Assembly (NCBI GenBank): GCA_046297095.1
Contig: JBKCNS010000022.1
Span: 159,375 to 223,374 of the forward strand
Direction of reading: 5' to 3'
Length of the DNA: 64,000 nucleotides
Source: JBBATK01 sp046297095
Lineage (GTDB): Bacteria; Bacteroidota; Ignavibacteria; Kapaibacteriales; NICIL-2
Shown one piece after another: positions 55,893-64,000 of this stretch. The first letter of the stretch is position 1. Every line of letters begins with the position of its first letter. The notes beneath the pieces are model-generated. The model saw nothing but the letters and a program-made list of their open reading frames with translations. It ran no database searches and was not told where the DNA came from. The position numbers were made by a program, and so were the translations under genes.

Positions 55893-56017
55893 TGTTTGTA
55901 GCCGGCGTCTGCCCGTAGTGTTGTTCGAAAGGCCGGAATCTTCGTGAATCTTAAATGGATGTTGAAGAAAAAAGTAGTAGGTTGATGTGTAGGATATATT
56001 ATTCATGGAATAAAGTT

Positions 56018-56755
56018 ATGACAAAGGCATCGCGGTTTTTTTTCATGCAGATGCGGAACTGTTTTGGAACTGCCTCGGTTGCTTGCAGGTATGCTGCAGG
56101 AACAACGCTTTGTGTGGTAGTGAGTTTTGTTACCTCGTGCGGAAATCTAGAACTGCCCTTAGCTTACGATCGCGGCCCATGCGGGGACAATGTTGATACC
56201 ACCTCAGTAAACTCGTACATCTTTACCATGCCTCGCACTGATGTGGTGGTGAGAGTGGGAACGCAGCAGCAGTTCTGGACGACTATCGAAGAACTGAGCT
56301 GTACATCCGTTCGATATACCTTGAGCAAGGCGCTGGGAAGCGTGGATGCAAGCGGCTTGTACACAGCGCCAACAACCTTGGCCACGAATAGCGATTCAGT
56401 GTGGTTGTATGTTCAATCCTATGCCAAGAGATCGCTGATGGACACTGTTCTTATCGTGGTGGAGAAGAAGTATGCAGACTGCACTCCCGATGCGGTTACG
56501 TATTCGGGTACAATCGAGCCCTTGATGCAGGAACATTGCACGGGTTGTCATTCCTCGCAGAGTTATACAAAATCTGGCGGGGGAGTGCTTCTGGAAACCT
56601 ATGCAGACGTGCGGCGCAGCGCATTGGAAGGACGGCTGCTTGCTACCATCGATTATGTAAGTCCCTACAAGATGCCGAAGAACTCCCTTCGGCTGGACAG
56701 CTGTAGCATCGAAGCTGTACGTAGCTGGATAGTGAAAGGAGCTCTGAATGACTAA
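56018..56755 (+). CDS. mono-heme c-type cytochrome lipoprotein
   Basis: About 245 residues from ATG 56018 (the frame reaches 55955). A hydrophobic segment ends in the lipobox FVTSC, so the mature protein is probably lipid-anchored. A beta-sandwich (~65-150; VGTQQQFWTTIE, SVDASGLYTAP) resembles an Ig-like domain. The C-terminal ~75 residues carry EHCTGCHSS, a CxxCH heme c site (first Cys near residue 174), with a likely axial Met in PYKMPKNS. It resembles the small cytochrome domain near the end of envelope proteins in Bacteroidota and Planctomycetes. Its stop overlaps the next gene by 8 bases, suggesting they work together. Confidence 0.8.
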   Translation: MTKASRFFFMQMRNCFGTASVACRYAAGTTLCVVVSFVTSCGNLELPLAYDRGPCGDNVDTTSVNSYIFTMPRTDVVVRVGTQQQFWTTIEELSCTSVRYTLSKALGSVDASGLYTAPTTLATNSDSVWLYVQSYAKRSLMDTVLIVVEKKYADCTPDAVTYSGTIEPLMQEHCTGCHSSQSYTKSGGGVLLETYADVRRSALEGRLLATIDYVSPYKMPKNSLRLDSCSIEAVRSWIVKGALND

Positions 56756-57944
56756 CATTATTGCAATTCGTTTTCGAGGCGTAACAATGTGGATAGCTGT
56801 GCTGCTCATGAGTACAGTAGTAACGTTCGCCATTCCTGAGTATTCGTTGCTAACCGGGAATCGATGCATCAACTGTCACGTGAAGGCACAGGGCGGTGGG
56901 TTGCGCAATGATTTGGGATTCTACGCGAACGAGGGAGTGTCGTTGTTCCAGCCGTCGAAGCAGAGTACGCTTGGAGGGTTGTTCTCCAACATGCAGAACA
57001 CAGCACTGGATGGTATTCTCACCTTTGGCTCCGACATTAGGCTCATGAGCGCGCGCTCTGCTGTGTCGCCAATCACTGCCGAACCGCCCAAACGAAAGCT
57101 CTTCCCCATGCAGGTGTCGTTCATGGCTGCACTGCAAGCAGCATCATGGTTAATAGTAGAGGCGCAGTATAATGCAGGGCGCAGCGTGTATCCCGGGCAG
57201 CAGCCGGGCTCAGCGTCGTTGATTGTTCAACCCTCGTTGGATCTGCCGTCGCTGCGAGTAGGATATTTCCAGCCCTCTGTAGGCATCAGTTATGATGATC
57301 ACACTATGCTTGTGCGGCAGGAGCCCGACGCAACGCCGTCGCCGATTATACCGCCGTATTATGCAGAGGCGGGCGCGGAGATCAGATATAACGCACCATT
57401 GTGGCTGGATGTGTCCGCCGGTGTTTTTTCGTCGAAGAATCTTTCCGACGTGTACACTAAAGACAGCGCCGGTCTGGCGCGCTCGTTGATTTCCGGCGCA
57501 GGCAGTCCATTACTTAATGGACGTGTCTGCCTTACTCCTCGCTTCTTCGAAGATCAGGTGAATTCCTATGCAGGAGCATCGATTGTACATTCCGATGACT
57601 TCACCATGATCAACAGTTTTGCCGGAGTGGCATGGCAGGATAAGGTGGGGATACTGATGGAGTCTGTGATGCAGGGTAATCGCGATGCGCGTCAAGTGCG
57701 AGCTGTGTCCTCGGAGTTGTTCGGGCGCGTGGCAGATCCACTGTACGTGTTCGTGCGCATGGAGCACGGTACATCCACCAACGTCATTAAGGGCGAAAGG
57801 CAGTCGAGTTACTGCACCCAATACGTACTAGGCTCGAAGATTCTTTTGTTCCCCTGTGTGGAGTTTCGGCCTGAGTACAGAATCATTGAAACCGATGAGT
57901 TTTTACGTACCCGATGGATGTTTCAGTTGCACTTCTATTACTAG
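56748..57944 (+). CDS. CxxCH-containing predicted outer-membrane beta-barrel
   Basis: 398 residues. After a signal peptide (MTNIIAIRFRGVTMWIAVLLMSTVVTFAIPE) comes NRCINCHVKAQGGGLRNDLGFY, with C40, C43 and H44 forming a heme c site. The remainder has alternating amphipathic strands (VSFMAALQAASWLIVEAQY, LRVGYFQPSVGISYDDHTMLVRQEP, AEAGAEIRYNAPLWLDVSAGVF) and ends in the aromatic FQLHFYY, consistent with a barrel. A porin with a heme-binding N-terminal plug is the simple reading. I do not know a characterised homologue. Confidence 0.72.
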   Translation: MTNIIAIRFRGVTMWIAVLLMSTVVTFAIPEYSLLTGNRCINCHVKAQGGGLRNDLGFYANEGVSLFQPSKQSTLGGLFSNMQNTALDGILTFGSDIRLMSARSAVSPITAEPPKRKLFPMQVSFMAALQAASWLIVEAQYNAGRSVYPGQQPGSASLIVQPSLDLPSLRVGYFQPSVGISYDDHTMLVRQEPDATPSPIIPPYYAEAGAEIRYNAPLWLDVSAGVFSSKNLSDVYTKDSAGLARSLISGAGSPLLNGRVCLTPRFFEDQVNSYAGASIVHSDDFTMINSFAGVAWQDKVGILMESVMQGNRDARQVRAVSSELFGRVADPLYVFVRMEHGTSTNVIKGERQSSYCTQYVLGSKILLFPCVEFRPEYRIIETDEFLRTRWMFQLHFYY

Positions 57945-57996
57945 CAATAGGTCGGGCTACACATCGTCTAATCTGTAAGATTATTTCTATCCTTCC

Positions 57997-58311
57997 ATGA
58001 GTACCTACATGCGTATTGCCGGAATTGTGTTGATCGTTGTTGCGTTGTGTCGTTGGGGATATGATTGTCAGCGATACGGAGAAGTAGTGTACTACACAAA
58101 GACGGCGAAGATTATCGTTAGCAAAGAGGTAGATGCTTTGTTTGGAACAACGGTAGAAAAAACTTCAACAGAGCAAGGTTACTGGTTGGGGTTGTTGGAC
58201 AGTGCCTTTCCATTCGGTGCCCTTCCCATTGTCGGCGTCGGAATAGGCCTGGTTGCAGTGGGTTTTGTGCGAAATCGTAAGGATGTAGTTGATTCTTCAT
58301 CCGTGGCTTAG
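57997..58311 (+). CDS. small membrane protein of unknown function
   Basis: 104 residues with two transmembrane helices (AGIVLIVVALCRWGYDC near the N-terminus and FPFGALPIVGVGIGLVAVGFV near the C-terminus) around a polar ~45-residue loop. No recognisable family. Located between the barrel and yceI-like genes on the same strand; probably an integral membrane partner, but this is a guess. Confidence 0.55.
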   Translation: MSTYMRIAGIVLIVVALCRWGYDCQRYGEVVYYTKTAKIIVSKEVDALFGTTVEKTSTEQGYWLGLLDSAFPFGALPIVGVGIGLVAVGFVRNRKDVVDSSSVA

Positions 58312-58357
58312 CCGCAAGTGTTTTTTGAACTTTCTTAATCTCATTATTCATACTGAT

Positions 58358-58996
58358 ATGAAACAACTTTTCGCAACCGCTTTGGTGGTATTGAGCTGTG
58401 TAAGCGCCAATGTGTTAGCCGGGCCGAAGACGGTGATTCTTGGAAACACCGAGAAATACAAGAACGAGATTCGCTTTGTCAGCGACGCCCCCTTAGAGAA
58501 AATCAATGGTACTGCCCAACGGGTATCGGGTACATTTTCCATAGACATTCAGAACGTTGCTGCAACAACAGGTACGTTTACTGTGCCGGTGCGTAGTATG
58601 GTAACCGGCAGTTCTTCCAGAGACAGCCACATGTACGACACCGACTGGCTGGACGAGGAGAATCACAAGAATATCATATTCAACCTGAAGTCAATCGCAG
58701 TAGAGAAGACTGACAATTCCACTGCGGGAAGAATCGTGGTAACAGGAACTGCCAAGGGAGAGTTCAGCTTGCGTGGTGTGACCAAGCCGATGGAAGCAAA
58801 AGTGAAGATTACCTACCTAAGTGAGTCCGCGCAAACACGCAGTGTGGCCAGTGGCGATTTAGTTCTGGTGAATGCCGAGTTCTCGGTTCCTTTGAAAGCG
58901 CATGGCGTAAAAGGTAAGGGCAACATTGTTGGAACTAAAGTGGGTGAGAGCATTGCCATTAGTGCTCAGCTATTTGGCACAGCGGCGTCTCATTAG
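58358..58996 (+). CDS. YceI-family periplasmic lipid-binding protein
   Basis: About 212 residues from ATG 58358; frame to 58289. Signal peptide MKQLFATALVVLSCVSANVLA. Conserved YceI blocks: VSGTFSIDIQNV, HMYDTDWLDEENHKNIIFNLKSIAV, GEFSLRGVTKPMEAKVKITY and a terminal ISAQLFGTA. YceI folds into a lipocalin-like barrel that holds polyprenoid or quinone-like lipids. Its presence between cytochromes and a Rieske-type protein is consistent with a redox carrier role, which is inference. Confidence 0.87.
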   Translation: MKQLFATALVVLSCVSANVLAGPKTVILGNTEKYKNEIRFVSDAPLEKINGTAQRVSGTFSIDIQNVAATTGTFTVPVRSMVTGSSSRDSHMYDTDWLDEENHKNIIFNLKSIAVEKTDNSTAGRIVVTGTAKGEFSLRGVTKPMEAKVKITYLSESAQTRSVASGDLVLVNAEFSVPLKAHGVKGKGNIVGTKVGESIAISAQLFGTAASH

Positions 58997-59030
58997 TATC
59001 CGCACGTACATACTATGTTCAGGAGAAGGC

Positions 59031-59534
59031 ATGCATAATATTACACAAGAGCAACGTCGAGTGTTTCTTCAGCAGGCAGGGGCAATGCTGGGCATTAGTG
59101 TCTGCGCGGCTTCCATGGTATCGTTACTTTCTTCCTGCGAGAAAGACGAAAGCAAAATCGTCGCGCAGGGCGGAACGGTGGAACTCAGTTTGGCAACCTA
59201 TAGTAATCTGAAGAATGTGGGTGGGGCTATAAAGATTACCGTCCCCCCATATAATCAAGGCAAGCCGGTTATCATTACTCGATACTCGCCGACGTCATTT
59301 CTTGCGGTATCCGCGCTATGTAATCATCAAGGATGTGAAGTTTCACTGCCGTTGAATCAAGGTGGCCCCATAACGTGTTATTACGAGAATAATAAGTGCG
59401 GACATGGTGCTGAATTCAGCTTTTCAACGGGTGAGCAAACCAAAGGTCCGGGTGGGTCAACGCCAACAGGGGGTCTCACGGTAATACCATCAACGTTCAA
59501 CCCGACCACGAACATAATTACCTTGACTTTCTAG
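59031..59534 (+). CDS. Rieske-type [2Fe-2S] lipoprotein with unusual second motif
   Basis: 167 residues, AGGAGAAGG before ATG 59031. The N-terminus has a Tat-like motif (RRVFLQQ, residues 9-15), a hydrophobic stretch and the lipobox LLSSC (C36). The first cluster motif is C97-N-H99-QGC. The second, expected as CxxHG, reads K-C123-G-H125-GAEF, so the spacing is CxH, one residue short. C116 lies close by. The rest (ITRYSPTSFLAVSALCNH, GAEFSFSTGE) is clearly Rieske-like. The protein may bind a cluster in an altered way or not at all. It follows the yceI-like gene by 34 bases and likely sits in the same transcript. Confidence 0.8.
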   Translation: MHNITQEQRRVFLQQAGAMLGISVCAASMVSLLSSCEKDESKIVAQGGTVELSLATYSNLKNVGGAIKITVPPYNQGKPVIITRYSPTSFLAVSALCNHQGCEVSLPLNQGGPITCYYENNKCGHGAEFSFSTGEQTKGPGGSTPTGGLTVIPSTFNPTTNIITLTF

Positions 59535-59621
59535 CGAAATCGACTGCCGCTTTTCGCTTATGTGAGAGAGAATTTTCGCTCTTATCGAAAAACAGTTTTT
59601 ACTAACCAATACTTTGCAGAT

Positions 59622-62363
59622 ATGCCCAATCGTTTACTCTTTGGTGTTTGTTCTCTTGTAGTCTTGTTGAATTTTTTCGCTGCACCTTCGGCACAAGCCT
59701 ACGGGAGCGGGATAACCGGTCGAACAACAATAGGCTGCAGTTGCCATAACGGAACATCAACCAATACCACCATCAGTTTCGGCGGGTCCACAACTGTCAA
59801 TGCTGGTTCCACAAACTCATTGACATTAGTGGTTCAAAATTCTTCGCGCCCTCGTGCCGGCTTCAATTTGGATTTCGTGAATTCATCGAATACACAAATC
59901 TCAGGTTTAGCTGTGGTGAGCGGCCAGGGGTCTTACATGTCCGGAAATGAAATGACGCATTCAAGTGCTAAAACTATGAGTAATAACCAGGCAACATGGC
60001 AGTTCACTCTGAACGCACCCAGTACTCCCGGAGTATACACACTTCGAGTAGCCGGAAATGCCACACAGAACGGTTCAAACGGCGATGCACGTACCACTAC
60101 GCAAACGATTGTCGTGAAGGGTGTGACGCTTACCGCTCCGGTCGGAGGTTCCACCTATTGCAGTGGCGGCACGCTGCCTATTCAGTGGACATCCTATGGT
60201 GTGAGCACGGTGAACATTCAGCTTTCCGCTGATGGTGGAGCAAACTATTCCACTATAGCTTCGCCGTCTTCCACCAACGGATCGAACAACTACAACTACA
60301 CTATACCAACGTCCACAACTGCAGGAACAACGTACAGAGTTAGGGTGGTTGACGCTTCTGATGCCACGCTTCTTTCGGCGATGGCATCCGATTTTACCAT
60401 AACAGGCGGCCTGTCTATTGTCACGCAGCCCTCACCGCCCAATCGAACGGCTTGTCAAGGCTCTACTGTTTCCTATAGTGTTGTTGTGTCCGGCGCATCT
60501 CCTACTTTCCAATGGCGTAAGGATGGGACCAACCTTCCCGGCGCCAACGCATCGTTGCTCACTTTGGCAGGTATCACATCGGCACAGGCAGGTAGTTATG
60601 ATTGTGTCGTGTCGTCATCATGTGGCAGTCCGGTTACCTCTGCTGCCGTTACTTTGGCTGTAGATCCCGCAACAACCATCACCACGCAGCCCTCAGCCGC
60701 AACCGTGTGCGAGGGAAGTCCGATCAGTCTTAGTGTTACTGCATCAGGGTCTTCGCTGCAATATCAGTGGAAAAAAGCGGGAACCGATATTGCCGGTGCA
60801 ACGCGATCTACCTTTAGCATTCCTATGTCTGCTACCGGTGATGCCGGAGCATACACCTGCACCGTTACCGGCTCGTGCGGTACTCCCGTAACTTCGAGTG
60901 CAGCATTGGTTTCTGTGTCGAGCACTCCGGTGTTCAGCATTCAGCCTAAAGATGTTTCGCAGTGCGAGGGCACTGCCGCGACGATGGCGGCAACCGTCGC
61001 CAATGCAAGCGGACTCAGCTTTGAGTGGCTGAAAGATGGAGTTGTTGTGAATGCAAGTGCGCGAGTAACGGGAGTGAATTCCCAGACCTTGAATATTGCT
61101 TCCTTGCAAGCAGGTGATGCGGGCTCATACCAATTGCGAGCGTTTTCGCCGGTGTGCTCTGCCACTGTATCATCAAGTACCGCTGCGCTGATTGTTAAAA
61201 CCTTACCGCTTATTTCATCGCAACCGCAATCACGCACGGTTGTAGCGGGGTCGGCAGTAGAGTTTAGCGTCGTCGCAGCAGGCAATGGCAATTCTTATCA
61301 GTGGAAGAAAGACGGAAACCTTATCACGGGTCAAACAGAGTCAACATACCGAATCAATAGCGTTGCTACTTCGGATGCAGGTTCGTATTCTGTAACCGTG
61401 ACAAATGCATGTGGTGCTGTTACCTCTGCAGCAGCGGTTTTAAAAGTGAGCGACGTTGCAAAGCCCGAGATTGTGGTGCAGGGAACGTTAGCTTTTGGTA
61501 CCAGGAAGATAGGTTCATCCGCTACCTCCAGGTTCACTATTACCAACACAGGCTCCGAGCCGGTGATCGTGCAGTCGATGGTTATTAGTGGTGCGGACGC
61601 GTCCGACTTCCGAATCGACACGACCATGCCCACCATTCCTCCTGCGGGATCGGTGCAGGTGCCGGTACAGTGCACGTTTGCGAAACTTGGTTCAGCCGCT
61701 GCATCTATTACCATTAAGAGCAATGCTGCCAACGAACCGTCTGTATCCTGCTCGGCGAGCGGTGTGCTACGGGCTGTGCTGCCGGATCTTGTGATCTTTG
61801 GTGATTCGGTAGCCGTTGGAGCTACACGCGATACCGTTGTACAGTGGTGTAATGCCACGACCGAAGTACTACAAATCAGCGCAGTAAATCTTTCGGGCGA
61901 TGCAGCCGAGTTTGCACTTGCATCAACATTGCCCACGCGCATCGGTGTGGATTCGTGTGTGCCCATAGCGTTTAGTTTCAATCCCACAAAGTCAGGCAGG
62001 GCACTGATGTACGCTGCGGTTGTTACGAACCAAGGAACCGATACGGTTGCTGTGGTAGCATTTGGTAAGTCGGTTATATCGTCTGTTACAGAAATTGAAA
62101 GCCAGCGTTTTGCTACTCCCACTCCCGCAAGTGACTTTGTTCGATTGTCGTTGCCGATGGTGAACGGAGCAGCGGCTCAATCTCCCGCATTGGTCACAGT
62201 CACGGATGCCCGGGGGCTCAGAGTGTACAGCGCGTCGTGGTTTGGTGCCGAGCTCGGCATGGAGCACTCGTTCTCTGTTCAGAACCTTAGCTCCGGTGTG
62301 TATACAATACTGGTTGAACAAGGTACGCGATTGATCACTCAACCGTTGATCATCGTTCGATAA
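59622..62363 (+). CDS. T9SS protein with CSCH N-terminal domain and Ig-like domains
   Basis: About 913 residues from ATG 59622 (frame to 59562). Signal peptide MPNRLLFGVCSLVVLLNFFAAPSAQA. The first mature domain (to ~165) has TIGCSCHNGT (C39, C41, H42) and GFNLDFVNSSNTQISGLAVVSG, resembling choice-of-anchor V/Reeler-like domains; the His-Cys group could bind heme or metal. A further ~100-residue domain precedes four Ig-like domains (about 265-620), then two ASH/choice-of-anchor D-type domains (about 625-815, LAFGTRKIGSSATSRFTITNTG), and a T9SS sorting domain (ATPTPASDFVRLSLP to PLIIVR). No enzyme site seen. It is last in the redox cluster. Confidence 0.83.
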   Translation: MPNRLLFGVCSLVVLLNFFAAPSAQAYGSGITGRTTIGCSCHNGTSTNTTISFGGSTTVNAGSTNSLTLVVQNSSRPRAGFNLDFVNSSNTQISGLAVVSGQGSYMSGNEMTHSSAKTMSNNQATWQFTLNAPSTPGVYTLRVAGNATQNGSNGDARTTTQTIVVKGVTLTAPVGGSTYCSGGTLPIQWTSYGVSTVNIQLSADGGANYSTIASPSSTNGSNNYNYTIPTSTTAGTTYRVRVVDASDATLLSAMASDFTITGGLSIVTQPSPPNRTACQGSTVSYSVVVSGASPTFQWRKDGTNLPGANASLLTLAGITSAQAGSYDCVVSSSCGSPVTSAAVTLAVDPATTITTQPSAATVCEGSPISLSVTASGSSLQYQWKKAGTDIAGATRSTFSIPMSATGDAGAYTCTVTGSCGTPVTSSAALVSVSSTPVFSIQPKDVSQCEGTAATMAATVANASGLSFEWLKDGVVVNASARVTGVNSQTLNIASLQAGDAGSYQLRAFSPVCSATVSSSTAALIVKTLPLISSQPQSRTVVAGSAVEFSVVAAGNGNSYQWKKDGNLITGQTESTYRINSVATSDAGSYSVTVTNACGAVTSAAAVLKVSDVAKPEIVVQGTLAFGTRKIGSSATSRFTITNTGSEPVIVQSMVISGADASDFRIDTTMPTIPPAGSVQVPVQCTFAKLGSAAASITIKSNAANEPSVSCSASGVLRAVLPDLVIFGDSVAVGATRDTVVQWCNATTEVLQISAVNLSGDAAEFALASTLPTRIGVDSCVPIAFSFNPTKSGRALMYAAVVTNQGTDTVAVVAFGKSVISSVTEIESQRFATPTPASDFVRLSLPMVNGAAAQSPALVTVTDARGLRVYSASWFGAELGMEHSFSVQNLSSGVYTILVEQGTRLITQPLIIVR

Positions 62364-62430
62364 ACGGACATCGTAGTATTTGGGCTCGAAGTCGCGGTGA
62401 CATCAAGCCTATTTGTAAAGTTACATTGAC

Positions 62431-62465
62431 GCCCGTCGCACATTGTTGCGACGGGCTTTTTTTTT
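62431..62465 (+). terminator. intrinsic terminator closing the redox cluster
   Basis: GCCCGTCGCA pairs perfectly with TGCGACGGGC around a 6-nt loop (CATTGT), followed by nine T. It lies 68 bases after the last T9SS gene. Confidence 0.93.
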
Positions 62466-62642
62466 GCTCACTTTCACCGGAATTCTGCGAAAATCGGTCG
62501 ATCATTGCGGATTTGTCCACCTCCCGAGCAAATGGCACGCCGATTGCTTACTTCGTGGTGACAACAGCGCAAAGGAGTGCGTGGCACATGATGTAACGTG
62601 TGCATAGTACATGTTCAACGGACATTCACGGATGAAGTCGTT

Positions 62643-62909
62643 ATGGAAACTTTCGGTGCACTGGTCGACAGATTGTCGATCGTAAATCTCAAACTCTGGC
62701 ATTGCCAGGAGATACTATTCAACGATATAGAGCAGACTGCAGAAGACCGCTTAGCAACAGAAAAAAAGAACTCTTCGTTGCTGGGTCAACGCGCCGATCT
62801 CATCGATGAACTCGACGCGTGGATGGCTAAAGCTGTTGATGATCCCGCGAGCGTAGCCCTGCTCAACCCGCAGAACAAGATGTACGGACGTTTTCGTAAG
62901 GATGGCTAA
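62643..62909 (+). CDS. small DUF4254-like protein, copy 1
   Basis: About 88 residues from ATG 62643 (frame to 62598). METFGALVDRLSIVNLKLWHCQEILF and the later GQRADLIDELDAWM match the helical pattern of DUF4254 (NxxxWHxxE, then an R-D-L-I-D-E block), but the family is usually about 200 residues, so this is a short form. Function unknown. It is closely followed by a homologous gene and a sugar aminotransferase, which suggests a place in polysaccharide synthesis. Confidence 0.7.
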   Translation: METFGALVDRLSIVNLKLWHCQEILFNDIEQTAEDRLATEKKNSSLLGQRADLIDELDAWMAKAVDDPASVALLNPQNKMYGRFRKDG

Positions 62910-62912
62910 CTC

Positions 62913-63233
62913 ATGATTACTCCTTCACAAAACATCCTTAGCGGTGAGCTCAAGCCCCAAAGCTTTGGAGCATACATCGATGCACTGATTATCACCAACA
63001 TGCGGATGTGGCATGCCCAAGAAGGGCTCTACGAGTTGGATGTGCTGGATAGCATGACCAAAGACCAAATGTTTAGTGTTCTGAAGAAAGCAAGCTGGCT
63101 GAATATCGAGCGCACAAAATTTATGGACGGAACCGATGCATCACTGGTGGAAATGCTGGAAAGACTTCACCCCGGATGCGGAAATCGATCACAACGAAAC
63201 GCAGATCAAGAAACAATCTGGGAGAAAGTATGA
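62913..63233 (+). CDS. small DUF4254-like protein, copy 2
   Basis: 106 residues; FGAYIDALIITNMRMWHAQEGLYELD aligns with FGALVDRLSIVNLKLWHCQEILFND of the upstream gene, so the two are tandem paralogues. It also has WLNIERTKFMDGTDASL in place of the other's RADLIDELD block. The start is 3 bases after the first copy's stop. The stop overlaps the next gene's ATG (ATGA at 63230), so all three are co-translated. Confidence 0.7.
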   Translation: MITPSQNILSGELKPQSFGAYIDALIITNMRMWHAQEGLYELDVLDSMTKDQMFSVLKKASWLNIERTKFMDGTDASLVEMLERLHPGCGNRSQRNADQETIWEKV

Positions 63234-64000
63234 AGTACGATATACCTGTGTATGCACCCTCGCTGCATGGCAAAGAACTTGAATATGTATCAGACTGCAT
63301 TACAGGCGGCTGGATTTCCGGCCGTGGCGCGTACGTGCAAGAGTTTGAAAATCGATTCGCGGAATACATCGGTGCCACCAATGCTACGTCGGTATGCAAT
63401 GGCACTGTGGCTCTGCATCTGGCTTTGATGGCACTGGGCATAGGCCCCGGCGACGAAATTATCGTGCCTACCTTTACTTATATCGCTCCGGTGAACGCTG
63501 CTATCTATTGCGGCGCTACCCCCGTGTTTGTTGATTGCGATCGGGAAACTTGGCAGATAGATCCGGCTGAAGTTGAGAGAAGAGTTACATCAAAAACCAA
63601 AGCCGTAATTGCGGTTCACCTGTATGGTCAAGCCGCGCCCATGACAGAGCTACAGAAAGTTTGCCGAAAGCACCGCTTGTTCCTGGTAGAGGATTGCGCC
63701 GAGGCATTCGGTACCTACATCGGATCGCAACATGTGGGAACCTTTGGTGACATTTCAGTGTTCTCATTCTACGGAAACAAAACTATTACTACCGGAGAAG
63801 GTGGCATGGTAGTGGCTGCAGACGAAACTTTGTTTCAGCGCGCTGTGCATCTTAAAGGACAGGGACTGGCAAAGTATCGCGAGTACTGGCATGATGTCGT
63901 TGGCTACAATTATCGCATGACAAACATTTGCGCTGCCATCGGACTTGCACAGCTTGAGCAGGCAGAGGCGTTTATTGCACGCAAACGTGCAATTGCCATC
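63230..64000 (+). CDS. GDP-perosamine synthase-like aminotransferase, 3' truncated
   Basis: 257 residues are present before the window ends. It starts with ATG 63230, with GGAGAAA just before. The protein is a DegT/DnrJ/EryC1/StrS PLP aminotransferase: PVYAPSLHGKELEYVSDCI, WISGRGAYVQEFE, NGTVALHLALMALGIGPGDEIIVP, EDCAEAFGTYIG and the PLP-Lys block SFYGNKTITTGEGGMV. The GNKTITTGEGG and YNYRMTNICAAIGLAQLE patterns match GDP-perosamine synthases, which aminate GDP-4-keto-6-deoxymannose for O-antigen sugars. Other 4-amino sugars remain possible. Confidence 0.88.
   Translation, partial: MKYDIPVYAPSLHGKELEYVSDCITGGWISGRGAYVQEFENRFAEYIGATNATSVCNGTVALHLALMALGIGPGDEIIVPTFTYIAPVNAAIYCGATPVFVDCDRETWQIDPAEVERRVTSKTKAVIAVHLYGQAAPMTELQKVCRKHRLFLVEDCAEAFGTYIGSQHVGTFGDISVFSFYGNKTITTGEGGMVVAADETLFQRAVHLKGQGLAKYREYWHDVVGYNYRMTNICAAIGLAQLEQAEAFIARKRAIAI

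Noticed and set aside
61331..62122. 263-codon minus-strand frame
   Set aside because: Antisense to the 913-residue T9SS protein, without any recognisable motif.
1..64000. Insertion sequences, prophage, integrase or restriction systems
   Set aside because: No transposase, integrase, phage structural or restriction motif was found in any frame I examined.

Overview
The window looks like a chromosomal segment from a free-living, Gram-negative member of the Bacteroidota/Ignavibacteria/Kapabacteria side of the FCB group. The evidence is: five proteins ending in type IX secretion (T9SS) C-terminal sorting domains, a PorV/PorQ-type outer-membrane protein, giant Ig-like and beta-helix surface proteins, a Bacteroidota-type secreted protein usually mislabelled asparagine synthetase B, and two near-perfect Bacteroidota promoters (TTTG, 19-20 nt, TAnnTTTG) in front of ribosomal protein genes. 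Base composition looks balanced by eye. I see no insertion sequence, prophage or CRISPR array. The placement is inference; a 16S or marker-gene tree would be needed to fix it.

Layout. 1-3012 is the 3' part of a beta-helix T9SS surface protein. 3207-7098 holds glycogen/glucan phosphorylase and a secreted conserved protein. 7250-17257 is mostly housekeeping: mtaB, a lipoprotein, truA, an M48 protease lipoprotein, pyrF, a threonine-dehydrogenase-like SDR, an O-antigen ligase-like protein, folD, an RluA-type pseudouridine synthase and adk; several overlap by 1-20 bases and are probably co-transcribed. 17376-20978 carries a T9SS metalloprotease and a flippase-like membrane protein. 21052-30985, on the minus strand, holds recX, recA, rplS, a PorV-like barrel, a small T9SS protein, a TPR membrane protein, tRNA-Arg(CCU), ybeY, topA with a histone H1-like tail, and a Fur-family regulator. 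31295-34173 is yqeY-mutS2, convergent with dprA; an aminotransferase, a YkgJ protein, a small unknown, clpP and a small-ORF/rpmE/rpsR operon follow. 39550-40236 is the candidate replication origin in front of dnaA, which converges on ftsH across a bidirectional terminator.

The right-hand third is accessory surface and redox biology. 44667-55823 encodes one 3718-residue secreted protein with two beta-helix modules, about 20 tandem Ig-like domains and a T9SS signal. It is followed by a co-directional set: a mono-heme cytochrome lipoprotein, a CxxCH-bearing predicted outer-membrane barrel, a small membrane protein, a YceI protein, a Tat/lipoprotein Rieske-type protein with an unusual second ligand motif, and a 913-residue T9SS protein whose N-terminus carries CSCH. 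I read this as a cell-envelope redox cluster of unknown job. The window ends in a polysaccharide locus: two tandem DUF4254-like small proteins and the start of a GDP-perosamine-synthase-like aminotransferase.

Start codons were moved inward from the longest open frame where a signal peptide, ribosome binding site or overlap argued for it. Functions rest on recognised motifs only; no database search was possible.
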